Origin: JBQLZO01 sp052168315
Lineage (GTDB): Bacteria; Planctomycetota; Phycisphaerae; Phycisphaerales; UBA1924
Direction of reading: 5' to 3'
Assembly: GCA_052168315.1 (NCBI GenBank)
Contig: JBQLZO010000062.1
Location: 62,001-126,000 of the forward strand
DNA length: 64,000 bases
Part shown: piece after piece, positions 8,929 to 17,595 of the stretch
Layout: each line of letters opens with the position of its first letter
Position numbering within the stretch: position 1 is the first letter of the stretch
The notes under the pieces: generated by a model
Seen by the model: only the letters and a program-made list of their open reading frames with translations
Told to the model about the DNA's origin: nothing
The model's database searches: none
Translations under genes and position numbers: made by a program

Positions 8929-9450
8929 ATGACCCACGACACGCCAGCACCCGCGCCCGGCGAGCACCCCTCACCCGCCGGCGCCCCGGCGCAGCCGCTC
9001 TCCGAATCCCAGCTCGATGCGGAGATCGACCTCGCCAGCGCCACCATCCTCGTCGTCGACGACCAGCCCCAGAATGTCGAACTCCTCGAGGCCTACCTCG
9101 ACGACCTCGGGTGCACCATCCGCACCGCCGGCGATGGCCAGCAGGCGATGCGCGACATCGAGTCGCACACCCCGGACCTCATCATCCTCGATGTCATGAT
9201 GCCCAAGATGTCCGGGTACCAGGTCTGCCAGCGCATCAAGGAAGACCCGAGCACCCGCGACATCCCCGTCATGATGGTCACCGCCCTGTCCGAGACCGGC
9301 GACATCGAACGGGCCGTGGAGAGCGGCGCGGACGACTTCCTCACCAAGCCCGTGCACAAGCTCGAGCTGCTCACCCGCGCCCGCTCGCAGCTCCGCGTCC
9401 GCTTGCTCCGGCAGCAGCTCGATGCGGCCCTCAGGAAGCTGGGGCAGTGA
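8929..9450 (+). CDS. Stand-alone response-regulator receiver protein
   Basis: 173 residues: a Pro-rich, disordered N-terminus of about 37 residues, then one receiver (CheY-like) domain. The phosphoacceptor is Asp88 in LIILDVMMPK; the acidic pair is in VVDDQP, and the Thr and Lys are in MVTAL and LTKPV. After the domain comes a short basic helix, with no DNA-binding or enzymatic output domain, so it should act through protein contacts or phosphotransfer. No histidine kinase is adjacent. Its stop TGA overlaps the ATG of the next gene by one base, so co-translation is likely. Confidence 0.9.
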   Translation: MTHDTPAPAPGEHPSPAGAPAQPLSESQLDAEIDLASATILVVDDQPQNVELLEAYLDDLGCTIRTAGDGQQAMRDIESHTPDLIILDVMMPKMSGYQVCQRIKEDPSTRDIPVMMVTALSETGDIERAVESGADDFLTKPVHKLELLTRARSQLRVRLLRQQLDAALRKLGQ

Positions 9451-10169
9451 TGTCCACGCACGACAACGCCGAGGAGCCCCAGCGCCCGGACGATGACAAC
9501 GCCGACCAGCCCAAGGACCGCGACTGGTTCGAGGACACCAACGACGCCACCGAGTCCATGGCGCTCGACCACGCCATCCGCGTGCTCGCGGCCTGCCGCG
9601 AGGGCACGCTCCGCTTCGCGGAGCACCATGTCCCCATCAAGTTCATCGCCGCCAACGCCGATGGCCGGCTCATCGCCTCCGTCCCCGTCGCCACCTTCTT
9701 CTCATCCGAGCACACCCTCTTCGTCCCCGAGGAATCCGACGAGGCGCTCCAGCTCCTGCTCACCGTCGAGCAGACCGAAGAGTCGCACGACACCGACCGC
9801 TGGCTCGCCCACCACCTGAACCCCGAACTCGGGCTCGACCAGCCCGACCACACCAAGTGGGCCGCCTGCTGGATCGACTCGGCCCGCCACGGCCCATGGG
9901 TCTTCGATGGCGACCCCTTCATGCACCCAAACCCCATCGCCGCCGACGAGCCCCGCCTCTGCAAGGCCCTCAACGCCGACCCCGACCGCCTCCGAGCCAT
10001 CGCCACCCGCGCCGCCAGCACCGACATCGACAACCCCGTCTGCGTCGGCGTCGACCAGCACGGCCTGCTCATCCGGGCGAAATACGGCGTCATTCGGGCC
10101 GCGTTCGATGAGCCCGCCACCGACGCCCCGGGCGCCGAGCGGGCCATCGAGCAACTCTCAAGGGGCTGA
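9450..10169 (+). CDS. Split-barrel/DUF2470-like protein (HugZ-like)
   Basis: 239 residues starting one base inside the preceding stop codon (TGATG). The N-terminal 35 residues are acidic and probably disordered. The middle (about residues 38-110) looks like an FMN-binding split barrel: LRFAEHHVPIKFIAANADGRLIASVPV, followed by the EQTEESHDTDRW region. The last 75 residues resemble DUF2470 (VGVDQHGLLIRAKYGVIRAAF...). In HugZ-type proteins this pairing binds haem or flavin. The haem ligand residues are not obvious here, so the enzymatic role is open. Coupling to the receiver gene suggests a shared function. Confidence 0.55.
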   Translation: MSTHDNAEEPQRPDDDNADQPKDRDWFEDTNDATESMALDHAIRVLAACREGTLRFAEHHVPIKFIAANADGRLIASVPVATFFSSEHTLFVPEESDEALQLLLTVEQTEESHDTDRWLAHHLNPELGLDQPDHTKWAACWIDSARHGPWVFDGDPFMHPNPIAADEPRLCKALNADPDRLRAIATRAASTDIDNPVCVGVDQHGLLIRAKYGVIRAAFDEPATDAPGAERAIEQLSRG

Positions 10170-10250
10170 TCCGCCGGCCCGCCCGCTCCCACACTCCCGC
10201 TCCAACGCCCGCCGGACGATCTCCATCACACACGATGCCCACGGCGGCGT

Positions 10251-10287
10251 CCCACACGAGAGCCGGCCCTCGGGGCCGGCTTGTGGG
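10251..10287 (+). terminator. GC-rich hairpin after the DUF2470-like gene
   Basis: Stem agccggccc (10261-10269) pairs with gggccggct (10273-10281) around loop tcg. An outer stem, cccac (10251-10255) with gtggg (10283-10287), extends it. There is no T-tract. It lies between the stop at 10169 and the next ATG at 10332. Confidence 0.6.
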
Positions 10288-10331
10288 CGTCGATCGATCC
10301 CCCGCATCCCGGGCATGGAGCGTGCATCACC

Positions 10332-10943
10332 ATGAACATCCAATGGACCGCGCCGTTGTCGTACGCCCTCCTGCTCGGGCTGCCGATCCTCTGGGTCGGC
10401 GTGCTGGCGTTCCTCCGCCGACGCAAGCGCATTCGCCACGCGGATGTGCTGCTCGCGTGGGCGCTCCTGCTCGCGCTGGCCTCGGTGTTCGCCCTCGCGG
10501 CCGCGATGGCGCTGCTGAACCGGAACACGACGACCGGACTGGGCCTGCTGACAGGCATCGCGGATGATCTCACGGCCGCGGCATCGCCATGGATGAGCGG
10601 CCCGGCGATGGTTTCCGCCATCGTCGCCTTCGTCACAATCTGGCTTGTCACCCGGATCGCGGTACTGCCATGGCGGACCATCGAGCAAGTCGCGAAAGAA
10701 CACGACGACGAGTCCGATGACACCCTGCCCGCCCCGACACGCCACCGACGGCGCATGCGCCGGGCGCTTCTCGTTGGCCTTGGCGGGTTCGCGATCGCGT
10801 GGCTCATCCCGCCCATCGGCGCGATGACGACCGGCTCGCCCGCATCGGTCATCGCCACCTGCTGGATCCCAGACCGGATGCTTGTCGCGATGGCATCCGA
10901 GGACGATCTGGAAGCCCTGCGCAACCCGCTGCCCAACGATTAA
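10332..10943 (+). CDS. Membrane protein, N-terminal part of a gene split by an in-frame TAA
   Basis: 203 residues with about four hydrophobic segments: residues 8-30 (LSYALLLGLPILWVGVLAF), 38-58, 90-115 and 150-172. A charged cytoplasmic loop (KEHDDESDD...RHRRRMRR) lies before the last one. ATG 10332 is preferred over TTG 10281, which sits inside a hairpin. The family is not recognised. The gene ends at TAA 10941-10943, and exactly the same frame continues open to 11951 with no intervening ATG or GTG, so this is probably the first half of one 540-codon gene. Confidence 0.6.
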   Translation: MNIQWTAPLSYALLLGLPILWVGVLAFLRRRKRIRHADVLLAWALLLALASVFALAAAMALLNRNTTTGLGLLTGIADDLTAAASPWMSGPAMVSAIVAFVTIWLVTRIAVLPWRTIEQVAKEHDDESDDTLPAPTRHRRRMRRALLVGLGGFAIAWLIPPIGAMTTGSPASVIATCWIPDRMLVAMASEDDLEALRNPLPND

Positions 10944-10991
10944 GTAGACCTCGCCGATCACGACTTCACCACGCGGGACAACCTTGCCGCA

Positions 10992-11951
10992 TTGACGCCG
11001 GTCGCAGCCGAACTGGAGCGGCGCAGAGACTCTCTGAGTGCCACGGCGCGCAAGCGGCTGCTCTGGAAATTGCTCGCATCCGAAAGCCTTGCTTATCCCG
11101 AGGATCCGATGTTCTGGGCAATGCTCCAGGCCAACATCCCGGCGACCGACCCCGATCGATTGCTCATCGTCCCGCACGCACGAGTCTTCGACGCCTTCCT
11201 GCCGGCGCCGAGATGGGGCAGATTCGACCTATGGGTAGACATATCGGACATCGGCAACGCGAGGTGGTCGCTGCCCTATGGTGGTCCCATCGGCGATGGC
11301 ATGAATCGCTGGATGCACTTGCCAGCATCGTTCGACCTGAGCGACCGCGCGGGTGATGGCGATACCGTTGAGTTGAAGTGCATAATCACATGGTGCGACC
11401 GCACGGACTCGTGTGTACAACTTCGCTCGGCGACCCAGCTCGATCGGTCAAGGATCCCTCGCGACACACCCAGACCACGCCCCGATCGGTTCATCGCGGC
11501 GATGCTCGCCGACCCGGATGCGTGGCGCGTGATGCCCAGCACCAACCCGTTCTCCAAGGAGGCCGTGCTCCGCTGGCGTTCACCCGATGCGCCACGACTC
11601 GAATACTGGCCGGGCGATCCCCCGCTCGCCCCTCCCATTGCCGCGGCACGCGCGGCGGGCCTCACCGTCGCCCTTCGCATCGAGTTGCTCGCCAACGATG
11701 GCGATGGACCGGCGTGGCGAACGGAATCGCTGCTCGCATCCTCTTCCCACGCGCTCCGGACCGACGGCTCCCTCCACATCTACTTCACACCTCCAGACCA
11801 ATTGATGCTCCGCGAGCCCATCCGCCTCCGCATCACGCCCGATCCGGAACTCGCCGCCATGGACATCGGCGCACAGGCCTACTGGACCGACGATCCGATC
11901 GAGATCGTCCTCCCGCCGACCGCAGTCCAACCCACGCTGAGCCGCCGATAA
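10992..11951 (+). CDS. Hypothetical protein, probable C-terminal part of the split gene
   Basis: The frame is open from 10944, directly after the in-frame TAA that ends the previous ORF. The only early candidate start is TTG at 10992, without a clear ribosome-binding site, so independent translation is doubtful. The 319 residues are soluble, with a helical start (ELERRRDSLSATARKRLLWKLL) and then beta-rich segments. No known family is recognised. The likely explanation is a nonsense mutation, a sequencing error, or stop-codon readthrough in a single membrane-anchored protein. Confidence 0.5.
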   Translation: MTPVAAELERRRDSLSATARKRLLWKLLASESLAYPEDPMFWAMLQANIPATDPDRLLIVPHARVFDAFLPAPRWGRFDLWVDISDIGNARWSLPYGGPIGDGMNRWMHLPASFDLSDRAGDGDTVELKCIITWCDRTDSCVQLRSATQLDRSRIPRDTPRPRPDRFIAAMLADPDAWRVMPSTNPFSKEAVLRWRSPDAPRLEYWPGDPPLAPPIAAARAAGLTVALRIELLANDGDGPAWRTESLLASSSHALRTDGSLHIYFTPPDQLMLREPIRLRITPDPELAAMDIGAQAYWTDDPIEIVLPPTAVQPTLSRR

Positions 11952-11981
11952 GCCCTCACGCCCGCCACCACAAAAGCAACA

Positions 11982-12005
11982 CCGCCCGCCAGAACCAGCG
12001 GGCGG
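11982..12005. terminator. Bidirectional terminator between convergent genes
   Basis: ccgcccgc (11982-11989) pairs with gcgggcgg (11998-12005) around an 8-nt loop. On the minus strand the stem is followed by TGTTGCTTTTG, a reasonable T-tract for the gene at 12052-13161. On the plus strand it is followed by cgtcgtcat. Confidence 0.7.
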
Positions 12006-12051
12006 CGTCGTCATGAACCGTCGGTCACAGATGCCGCCTCCCCCTTTTCCC

Positions 12052-13161
12052 TCACCGCCGCCGACGCCGCAGCGCCAGCAACCCGCCCAGCGCCAGCACG
12101 CTGGCACCCGGCGAGGGCACCGAGTTCACGGACCAGATCGCGGCCGACACGCCGTCGAAGGCCGCCTGCGGATCGATGCCCGCGAAGTTCTCCGCGATCC
12201 CGATCTCGCCCAGCGCCAGGCTCGTCTCCAGCGATGAGATGTCCGCCCACGCGTTGAAGAACGCATCGTCGGTCATCTCGAACACGAACCCGGGCGTCGG
12301 CGTCGGCTCATCGAAGTACGACTGCTCCACGATCCGGCTGTCCTCGATCCTGAACCACATCAGGTCGACCGGGCCCTCGCCGCCCACGAGCCGGATCGTG
12401 AACGAGGTGTTCCCGAACGCCGCGCCCGTCGTGTCGTTCATCCAGAACGGCGAGAGCGTGTGGTCGGAGAAGATCGTCGCGTCCTGCCCGCCCGCCGTCG
12501 GCTGGAGCGTGACCTGCTCGTAGTACGCGTTGAGCACCGGGTCCAGCTCGAACGAGATGTCGGTGCCCGGGCCATCGCCGCCGCCCCCATCGCCATCGGC
12601 GCGCTGCGGGATGTTGTCCTTGGCCTTCTTCTCCTCGTACCCGAGGATCTGCAGCCCGCTCACGCTGTTCTTGTACGACACGAAGGTCGCGTTGGGGAAC
12701 GCGGTCTTCCACGCCGCCAGGTCCTGCCCGCACGAGGCCAGGTGCACATACTTCACATTCGGCCACACATTCGCGCCGGGCGTGAAGCGCGCGCCGCCGC
12801 CCGCCTCCGTCCGGATGCTCGCGGTGTAGTTGTCGCCCACCTTCAGGCCGTGCCCGAGGATGAAGAACGCGTTGGTCTGCGCGTTGTTCAGCGCGTTGAT
12901 CACCGCCGCGGCCGTGGGCCCGGCGTTCTGGTCGCCCAGGATCGCCGTGGCGTGCCCCTTGTCCTCGAGGTTCGACTTGGCCTTCGGGATCACCACGGTC
13001 TCCACGGCCTTGCGGAACCCCGCATCGTTGTCCCACCCCTGCACGATCTGGGCCGTGCCGGCGCGCCCCGCCGACGCCATCAGCGCCACGCACGCGCATC
13101 CCATCGCCGCCTGCCACCCACGACCCACACCGCGCCGCGATCCGAATTCAACGGTGGACAT
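12052..13161 (-). CDS. Exported protein with caspase-like His/Cys motif and PEP-CTERM-like tail
   Basis: 369 residues. AGAGGAG lies 7 nt before the ATG. A signal peptide spans roughly residues 15-36 (AAMGCACVALMASAGRAG). The middle resembles a clan CD (caspase/CHAT-like) fold: H104 in FILGHGL follows a beta-strand, and C144 in VHLASCGQ follows another about 40 residues later, the spacing expected of the catalytic dyad. A beta-rich region with an Asp/Gly-rich insert follows (near residues 188-198). The C-terminus is VPSPGASVLALGGLLALRRRRR, a planctomycete PEP-CTERM-like sorting signal; no sorting enzyme is in the window. Peptidase activity is inference from the motif alone. The gene is divergent from the amidohydrolase gene. 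Confidence 0.75.
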   Translation of the reverse strand: MSTVEFGSRRGVGRGWQAAMGCACVALMASAGRAGTAQIVQGWDNDAGFRKAVETVVIPKAKSNLEDKGHATAILGDQNAGPTAAAVINALNNAQTNAFFILGHGLKVGDNYTASIRTEAGGGARFTPGANVWPNVKYVHLASCGQDLAAWKTAFPNATFVSYKNSVSGLQILGYEEKKAKDNIPQRADGDGGGGDGPGTDISFELDPVLNAYYEQVTLQPTAGGQDATIFSDHTLSPFWMNDTTGAAFGNTSFTIRLVGGEGPVDLMWFRIEDSRIVEQSYFDEPTPTPGFVFEMTDDAFFNAWADISSLETSLALGEIGIAENFAGIDPQAAFDGVSAAIWSVNSVPSPGASVLALGGLLALRRRRR

Positions 13162-13461
13162 GACACAACTCCTCTGTTGTTCCCAGTGCGATCAGACATC
13201 CGCCGACGCCCGCGTCATCGCCAACACGACGACCACAGCGCGACCGCCGGCTCAACACCTCCACGGACGAAACCGCGCCGCGTCACGGCGGCAACAATTC
13301 AATGCGAGCCCCGAATGTACCGCGCATCGCACCGCGGACAAACAGATTCCTTGTCAACTCAGATCGAACACCCGCCGACCGCGCGCACATCCATTGCGAG
13401 ACGATGTTGTATATCGTGTGCCGTTGCACACGCCCACCCCGTCCACGCCGATCGCCAACCC
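13162..13461. other. Divergent intergenic region, 300 bp
   Basis: Holds the ribosome-binding site AGAGGAG of the minus-strand gene next to 13162. A relatively A/T-rich part at 13310-13430 (around ttgtcaactc and gttgtatatcg) probably contains promoters in both directions; I cannot fix a convincing -35/-10 pair. No small gene or RNA structure was recognised. Confidence 0.5.
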
Positions 13462-14850
13462 ATGAACCACACCCACCTCCGCGATGCGCACCTCCACCTC
13501 CTGCCGTACGGCGCTTCGCTCGCGCAGATCGACCTGAGCCGCGCCACCAGCGTCCACGAGGCCCTCGCGCTCATCGCCGCCGAGGCCCGGCGGCGGCGCG
13601 ACGATCCCGATGCGCAGCGCACGCTCCACCCGTGGATCATCGGGTACGCCTACCGCGCCGAGGCCACCCGCGAACGCCGCTTCCCCACCCGCGCGGAGCT
13701 CGACGAGGCCGCCGGCAACGCCCCGGCCATCATCAACTCCTTCGACATGCACGCGGCCAGCGCGTCCTCCGCGATCCTCCGCGCTGCGGGCATCGACGTC
13801 CGCACACCGGATCCGCCCGGCGGCGCTATCCAACGGGATCCGAACACCGGTGAGCCCACCGGATACCTGCTCGAGACCGCGCGGTTCCTCCTCCGCGATG
13901 CCGAACCGAAGCCCACGCCCGAGCGCCGCATGGGCGAGCTCCGCGCATCGCTCGATGACCTCAGCGCCCGCGGGTTCGTCGAACTCCACGACATGTACGC
14001 CACCGCCGGGCTCGCCGAGTCGCTGCTCGAACTCGACGAGCGCGATGAGCTGAGCCACACCGTGTGGATGTACGCCGTGCCCGAGTGCATCGCCGATCTC
14101 GAGGACATCATGCGCCGCCGCACGCCCGATGGAAGGACCTCCCCCTCCGGGCGCATCCGCTTCGCGGGGCTCAAGCTCTTCACCGATGGCACGCTCAACT
14201 CCCGCACCGCATCGATGCTCGAGCCCTTCGCCGATCCCATCGAGGCGCACCCCCGCGGCACCCCGCTGTTCACCGACGATCGGCTCGCGCAGCACTTCCT
14301 CTGGGCGCGCGAGCGCGGTCACGCCATCGCCACCCACGCGATCGGCGATGCCGCGGTCAGGCAGGTGCTCGATTGCTGGGAGTCGGTCTCTTCGGGTGGC
14401 ACATCTTCAGGTGGCACCGGTCTCCGACCGGTGTCTTCCGCTTCATCGCTTACGAACAACATCCCCCCTCTCCGCATCGAGCACGCCCAGTTCATCCATC
14501 CCGACGACATCGACCGCTTCCCATCGCTCGGCATCGTCGCCTCGATGCAGCCGTGCCACCTGCTCCCGGACATGGAAGCGCTGCAGCGCCTCACGCCGCA
14601 CGCGATCGACCGCGTCTTCCCGCTCCGCGACCTGATCGACGTCGCGCACCGGCACAACACCGACCCCGCCGATCTCATCTGGCTCGGCTCCGATGCGCCC
14701 GTCGTCCCGCCCGCGCCGGCCGACAACATCCAGGCCGCGGTCCACCGCCGGCGCGCGGACACGCCGCCCTCGGCCGCCATCGCGCCCCGCCAGGCCATCG
14801 ATGAATCGCTCGCCCTGACCCTGTCGCGCTCACGCGCTGCGCACGCGTAG
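13462..14850 (+). CDS. Amidohydrolase family protein (YtcJ-like)
   Basis: A 462-residue TIM-barrel metal-dependent hydrolase, probably cytosolic. The usual N-terminal metal motif appears as DAHLHLLPYG at residues 8-17. LKLFTDGTLNSRTA (near residue 238), ATHAIGDAA (near 290) and RIEHAQFIHPDD (near 340) are the YtcJ/amidohydrolase_3 landmarks, and the final metal-site Asp is in LIWLGSDAP. It is shorter than typical YtcJ proteins (about 530) because the N-terminal composite beta-domain is reduced. Substrate unknown. Between GDAAVRQVLDCW and the RIEHAQ strand is a Ser/Gly-rich insert (about residues 309-332) encoded by a tandem repeat plus palindrome resembling an intergenic REP element. Confidence 0.8.
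   Translation: MNHTHLRDAHLHLLPYGASLAQIDLSRATSVHEALALIAAEARRRRDDPDAQRTLHPWIIGYAYRAEATRERRFPTRAELDEAAGNAPAIINSFDMHAASASSAILRAAGIDVRTPDPPGGAIQRDPNTGEPTGYLLETARFLLRDAEPKPTPERRMGELRASLDDLSARGFVELHDMYATAGLAESLLELDERDELSHTVWMYAVPECIADLEDIMRRRTPDGRTSPSGRIRFAGLKLFTDGTLNSRTASMLEPFADPIEAHPRGTPLFTDDRLAQHFLWARERGHAIATHAIGDAAVRQVLDCWESVSSGGTSSGGTGLRPVSSASSLTNNIPPLRIEHAQFIHPDDIDRFPSLGIVASMQPCHLLPDMEALQRLTPHAIDRVFPLRDLIDVAHRHNTDPADLIWLGSDAPVVPPAPADNIQAAVHRRRADTPPSAAIAPRQAIDESLALTLSRSRAAHA
14389..14433. repeat. In-gene tandem repeat plus REP-like palindrome
   Basis: tcttcgggtggcac (14389-14402) and tcttcaggtggcac (14404-14417) are tandem copies. A palindrome follows: caccggt (14415-14421), loop ctccg, accggtg (14427-14433). 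The whole block stays in the amidohydrolase reading frame and encodes a low-complexity SSGGTSSGGTGLRPVSS loop. Confidence 0.7.
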
Positions 14851-14887
14851 CCGCCCGGGCATCGCGCCCGTCTCCCCCACCTCCCGT

Positions 14888-15394
14888 TCACACACCCGTG
14901 GACCCGAACCCGCCCGACCCGCGCGCTGTCTCGTCCAGCGACCGCACCTCTTCCACCCGCGCGTGCCCCACCGGCGCGATCACCATCTGCGCGATCCGCA
15001 TCCCGCCCTCGACCACGAACGCCTCACGCCCCAGGTTGATCAGCGGCACCTTCACCTCGCCCCGGTAGTCCGCATCGATCGTCCCCGGCGCGTTCGGCAG
15101 CGTGATCCCGTGCCGCGTCGCCAGGCCCGACCGCGGGCGAACCTGCGCTTCCCACCCCGCCGGAAGCGACATCGCGAACCCGCAGGGAATCAGCGCGATC
15201 GAACCGGGCTCGATCACCACCCGCTCGCCGTCGCCCAGCGCCGCCGAGAGGTCCAGCCCCGCCGCGAGTTCGGACTTGTACGACGGGAGCACCGCGTGCT
15301 CGCTCAGTCGCAGCACACGCAGCGCCGGACGCGGCACGCCTGGCCCCAGCAGCGCCTTCGGCTCAACCCCGGAAAGGCCCTGGACGCCGCTCAC
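14888..15394 (-). CDS. dut: dUTP diphosphatase
   Basis: A 168-residue trimeric dUTPase that hydrolyses dUTP to dUMP. All five motifs are present: AGLDL (about residue 45), RPRSGLA (about 87), NAPGTIDADYRGE with the catalytic Asp (about 100-112), RIAQMV (about 132), and the C-terminal RGSGGFGSTG arm. About 25 extra residues precede the first strand. The start is GTG at 15394, overlapping the stop of the upstream gene (GTGA), so translation is coupled. Confidence 0.95.
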   Translation of the reverse strand: MSGVQGLSGVEPKALLGPGVPRPALRVLRLSEHAVLPSYKSELAAGLDLSAALGDGERVVIEPGSIALIPCGFAMSLPAGWEAQVRPRSGLATRHGITLPNAPGTIDADYRGEVKVPLINLGREAFVVEGGMRIAQMVIAPVGHARVEEVRSLDETARGSGGFGSTGV

Positions 15395-15759
15395 GCGCCC
15401 CCGCCCCGCACGCGCGGGCGCGCATCGTTCCGCGCCAGCAGCGCCTCATCCAGAGACCGCAGCGAATCGCGCGTCCGCTCGATCGCCGCATCGATGGCCG
15501 TCCGCCCCGACACCGCCCGCATTGCATCCGTCCGGTTGAAGGTCTGCAGCTGCTCGTTCGCCTCATCCCGGGCCCGCGACAGCGCCTCCAGCAGCGCCTC
15601 GGCCCGGCGACGCAGCAATCCCGTCTCTTCCACTTCCTCCCCTTGAGCGCTGCCTTTCCCCGCACCGCCCGCACACGCGCCGCCCCCGCACCCGCACGCC
15701 CCGCCCTTCGGCTGCACCATGGCCAGATCCAACGAGGTTGGCAACGCAGCGTTATCCAT
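15391..15759 (-). CDS. Small Cys/Gly-rich protein upstream of dut
   Basis: 122 residues, not recognised. MDNAALPTSLDLAM at 15759 is chosen as the start; the frame is open further upstream but that part looks non-coding. Residues 19-36 form a Cys/Gly cluster (GGACGCGGGACAGGAG) that could bind a metal. A helical, charged segment (about 43-110) with heptad-like leucines follows and is probably a coiled coil. It overlaps dut by four bases, so the two are expressed together, but a link to nucleotide metabolism is only positional. Confidence 0.65.
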   Translation of the reverse strand: MDNAALPTSLDLAMVQPKGGACGCGGGACAGGAGKGSAQGEEVEETGLLRRRAEALLEALSRARDEANEQLQTFNRTDAMRAVSGRTAIDAAIERTRDSLRSLDEALLARNDARPRVRGGGA

Positions 15760-15880
15760 GGTCAGACCTCCTGCGCCCATTCGCCGGTGCGGCGGGAATC
15801 CCGGGAGCGTCCCGCCTGCTCGCCCGACAACGGGCAAGCACACGCCGCGCACCACGCCGCCGGGACCCCGACGGTTCACT

Positions 15881-15908
15881 CCAATAAGAAGATTGTCCCC
15901 CGATTCAA
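15881..15908 (-). promoter_or_regulatory. Candidate promoter for the Cys-rich gene and dut
   Basis: On the minus strand, TTGAAT (15908-15903) and TATTGG (15886-15881) are separated by 16 bp in an otherwise GC-rich gap; the ATG is at 15759. Weak consensus. Confidence 0.25.
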
Positions 15909-15915
15909 TCCCGCA

Positions 15916-17595
15916 TCAAGCCGCATCCGCCTGCGGAATGCCGTTTGTACGGACATTGATAGGGAGTTGCCCGGGTGAATCGCACCATTCGGGCACCGCG
16001 AGTCGCAGGGCCGCGTGCACCGCATCCCGGTCCAGCGACCGGCGCACCCGCGACATCTCCCCGATCATCCGCTCGATCCACGCCCGGCTCGGGGCAGCCC
16101 CGCGCCACGCCCGCACCCCCTCCACCGGCGTCGGGACCAGCGATTCGCCCTCGTACGCGAGCTCCTCGTACAGCTTCTCGCCCGGTCGCACCCCGGTGAA
16201 GACGATCCCGATGGCATCGCCACGCCCCGCGCCCTTCGCCCCGCCGGCGCTCCGCATCGCCCCCGCGCCCGACCGCAGATCCTCGGTGCCCTCGGGCGCG
16301 GTCGACCAGTCCACCACGCCCCGGAGCCCGCACGAGCCCGCGAACCGCTCGGCCAGCGCCAGGATCGACACCGGCTCGCCCATGTCCAGAACGAACACAT
16401 CCGGCTCGCCCGACTCCACCAGCGCCCCCGCCTGGATCACCAGCGACGCCGCCTCCGGGATCGTCATGAAGTACCGCGTCATCCGCGGGTCCGTCACCGT
16501 GATCGGCCCGCCACGCGACACCTGCGATGCCCACACCGGCACCACCGAGCACGCCGAGGCCAGCACATTCCCGAAACGCACCAGCGCGAACCGCGTCGAC
16601 CCGCGCCCGTTCAGCGAGCGCACATACAGCTCCGCCAGCCGCTTCGTCGCGCCCATCACGCTCGTCGGACGCACGGCCTTGTCCGTCGAGATCATCACGA
16701 ACCGCTCCACCCCCACCGCCAGCGCCGCGTCCGCGACCGACCGCGTTCCGAAGAGGTTGTTCGTCACCGCCGCCGCCGGGTGGTCCTCCATCAGCGGCAC
16801 ATGCTTGTGGGCCGCCGCGTGGAACACCACATCGGGGCGCAGCTCCTCGAATCGCCTGAGCGTCGCCTCCGCATCCACCACATCGTGCAGCACCGCGCGG
16901 CGCGAGACCCCGGGCGCCAGCGCCCCCAGCTCCCGATCGATCTCGAACAGCGCGTTGTCCGATCGCTCCATCAGGATCAGCTCGCCCGGACCCATCGCAG
17001 CGCACTGGCGGGCCAGCTCCGATCCGATGCTCCCGCCCGCGCCCGTGATCATCACCCGACGCCCGGACAGCATCGGCGCGACCAGACGCCGATCCATCCC
17101 ACGCGATGCCCGACCCAGCAGCGCCAACGGATCGACACGATCCGCGATCCGCGGCAGCCATCCGGCGACGACCGGATCACGCCCCAGCGCATCGTCCAGC
17201 GTCGCCCAGAACCGCATCGCCACCCCGTAACGCCCGAGCAGCGCCCGGATCCGCTCCAGCAGCCCCACCATCGCCGCCGGAGCGCTGACCAGCGCCATCG
17301 TCGCACCCGTTTCCTGCAGCACACGCTCGAGGTCCGCCACCGTCCCCAGCGGCTCCACACCCTCAGGCCCGCCCACGCCATCCCCCACTTCGGGCCCGAT
17401 CGAGACCCATCCCACCACGCACGCACCCTCCCCCGGCGTGGGTGATGCCCGGAGCGCGCCCATCGCCGCCCGCCCGCCGGAGGGCGTGGCCACCAGCAGC
17501 AGGCGATTATCCGGACGATCTCCGAGCCTCACGGACCCGGGTCCGGCGTCCGATCGATCCGCATTCCCGCACTGGATGGGCACCTTGTTCGCCAT
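15916..17595 (-). CDS. Soluble FlaA1/CapD-type nucleotide-sugar dehydratase
   Basis: A 559-residue protein related to UDP-N-acetylglucosamine 4,6-dehydratases (PglF, CapD, FlaA1) used for surface polysaccharide or glycan synthesis. The extended SDR domain starts with the NAD-binding motif ITGAGGSIGSE (about residue 181). It contains VFHAAAHKHVPLMEDHP and the family's STDKAVRPTSVMGATKR active-site region, and ends near VRPGEKLYEEL. The N-terminal 170 residues form a Rossmann-like CoA-binding/PglF-type domain (LLLVATPSGGRAAMG..., TMALVSAP), but the four membrane helices typical of CapD are absent, so the enzyme should be cytosolic. No other glycan genes are adjacent. Confidence 0.88.
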   Translation of the reverse strand: MANKVPIQCGNADRSDAGPGSVRLGDRPDNRLLLVATPSGGRAAMGALRASPTPGEGACVVGWVSIGPEVGDGVGGPEGVEPLGTVADLERVLQETGATMALVSAPAAMVGLLERIRALLGRYGVAMRFWATLDDALGRDPVVAGWLPRIADRVDPLALLGRASRGMDRRLVAPMLSGRRVMITGAGGSIGSELARQCAAMGPGELILMERSDNALFEIDRELGALAPGVSRRAVLHDVVDAEATLRRFEELRPDVVFHAAAHKHVPLMEDHPAAAVTNNLFGTRSVADAALAVGVERFVMISTDKAVRPTSVMGATKRLAELYVRSLNGRGSTRFALVRFGNVLASACSVVPVWASQVSRGGPITVTDPRMTRYFMTIPEAASLVIQAGALVESGEPDVFVLDMGEPVSILALAERFAGSCGLRGVVDWSTAPEGTEDLRSGAGAMRSAGGAKGAGRGDAIGIVFTGVRPGEKLYEELAYEGESLVPTPVEGVRAWRGAAPSRAWIERMIGEMSRVRRSLDRDAVHAALRLAVPEWCDSPGQLPINVRTNGIPQADAA

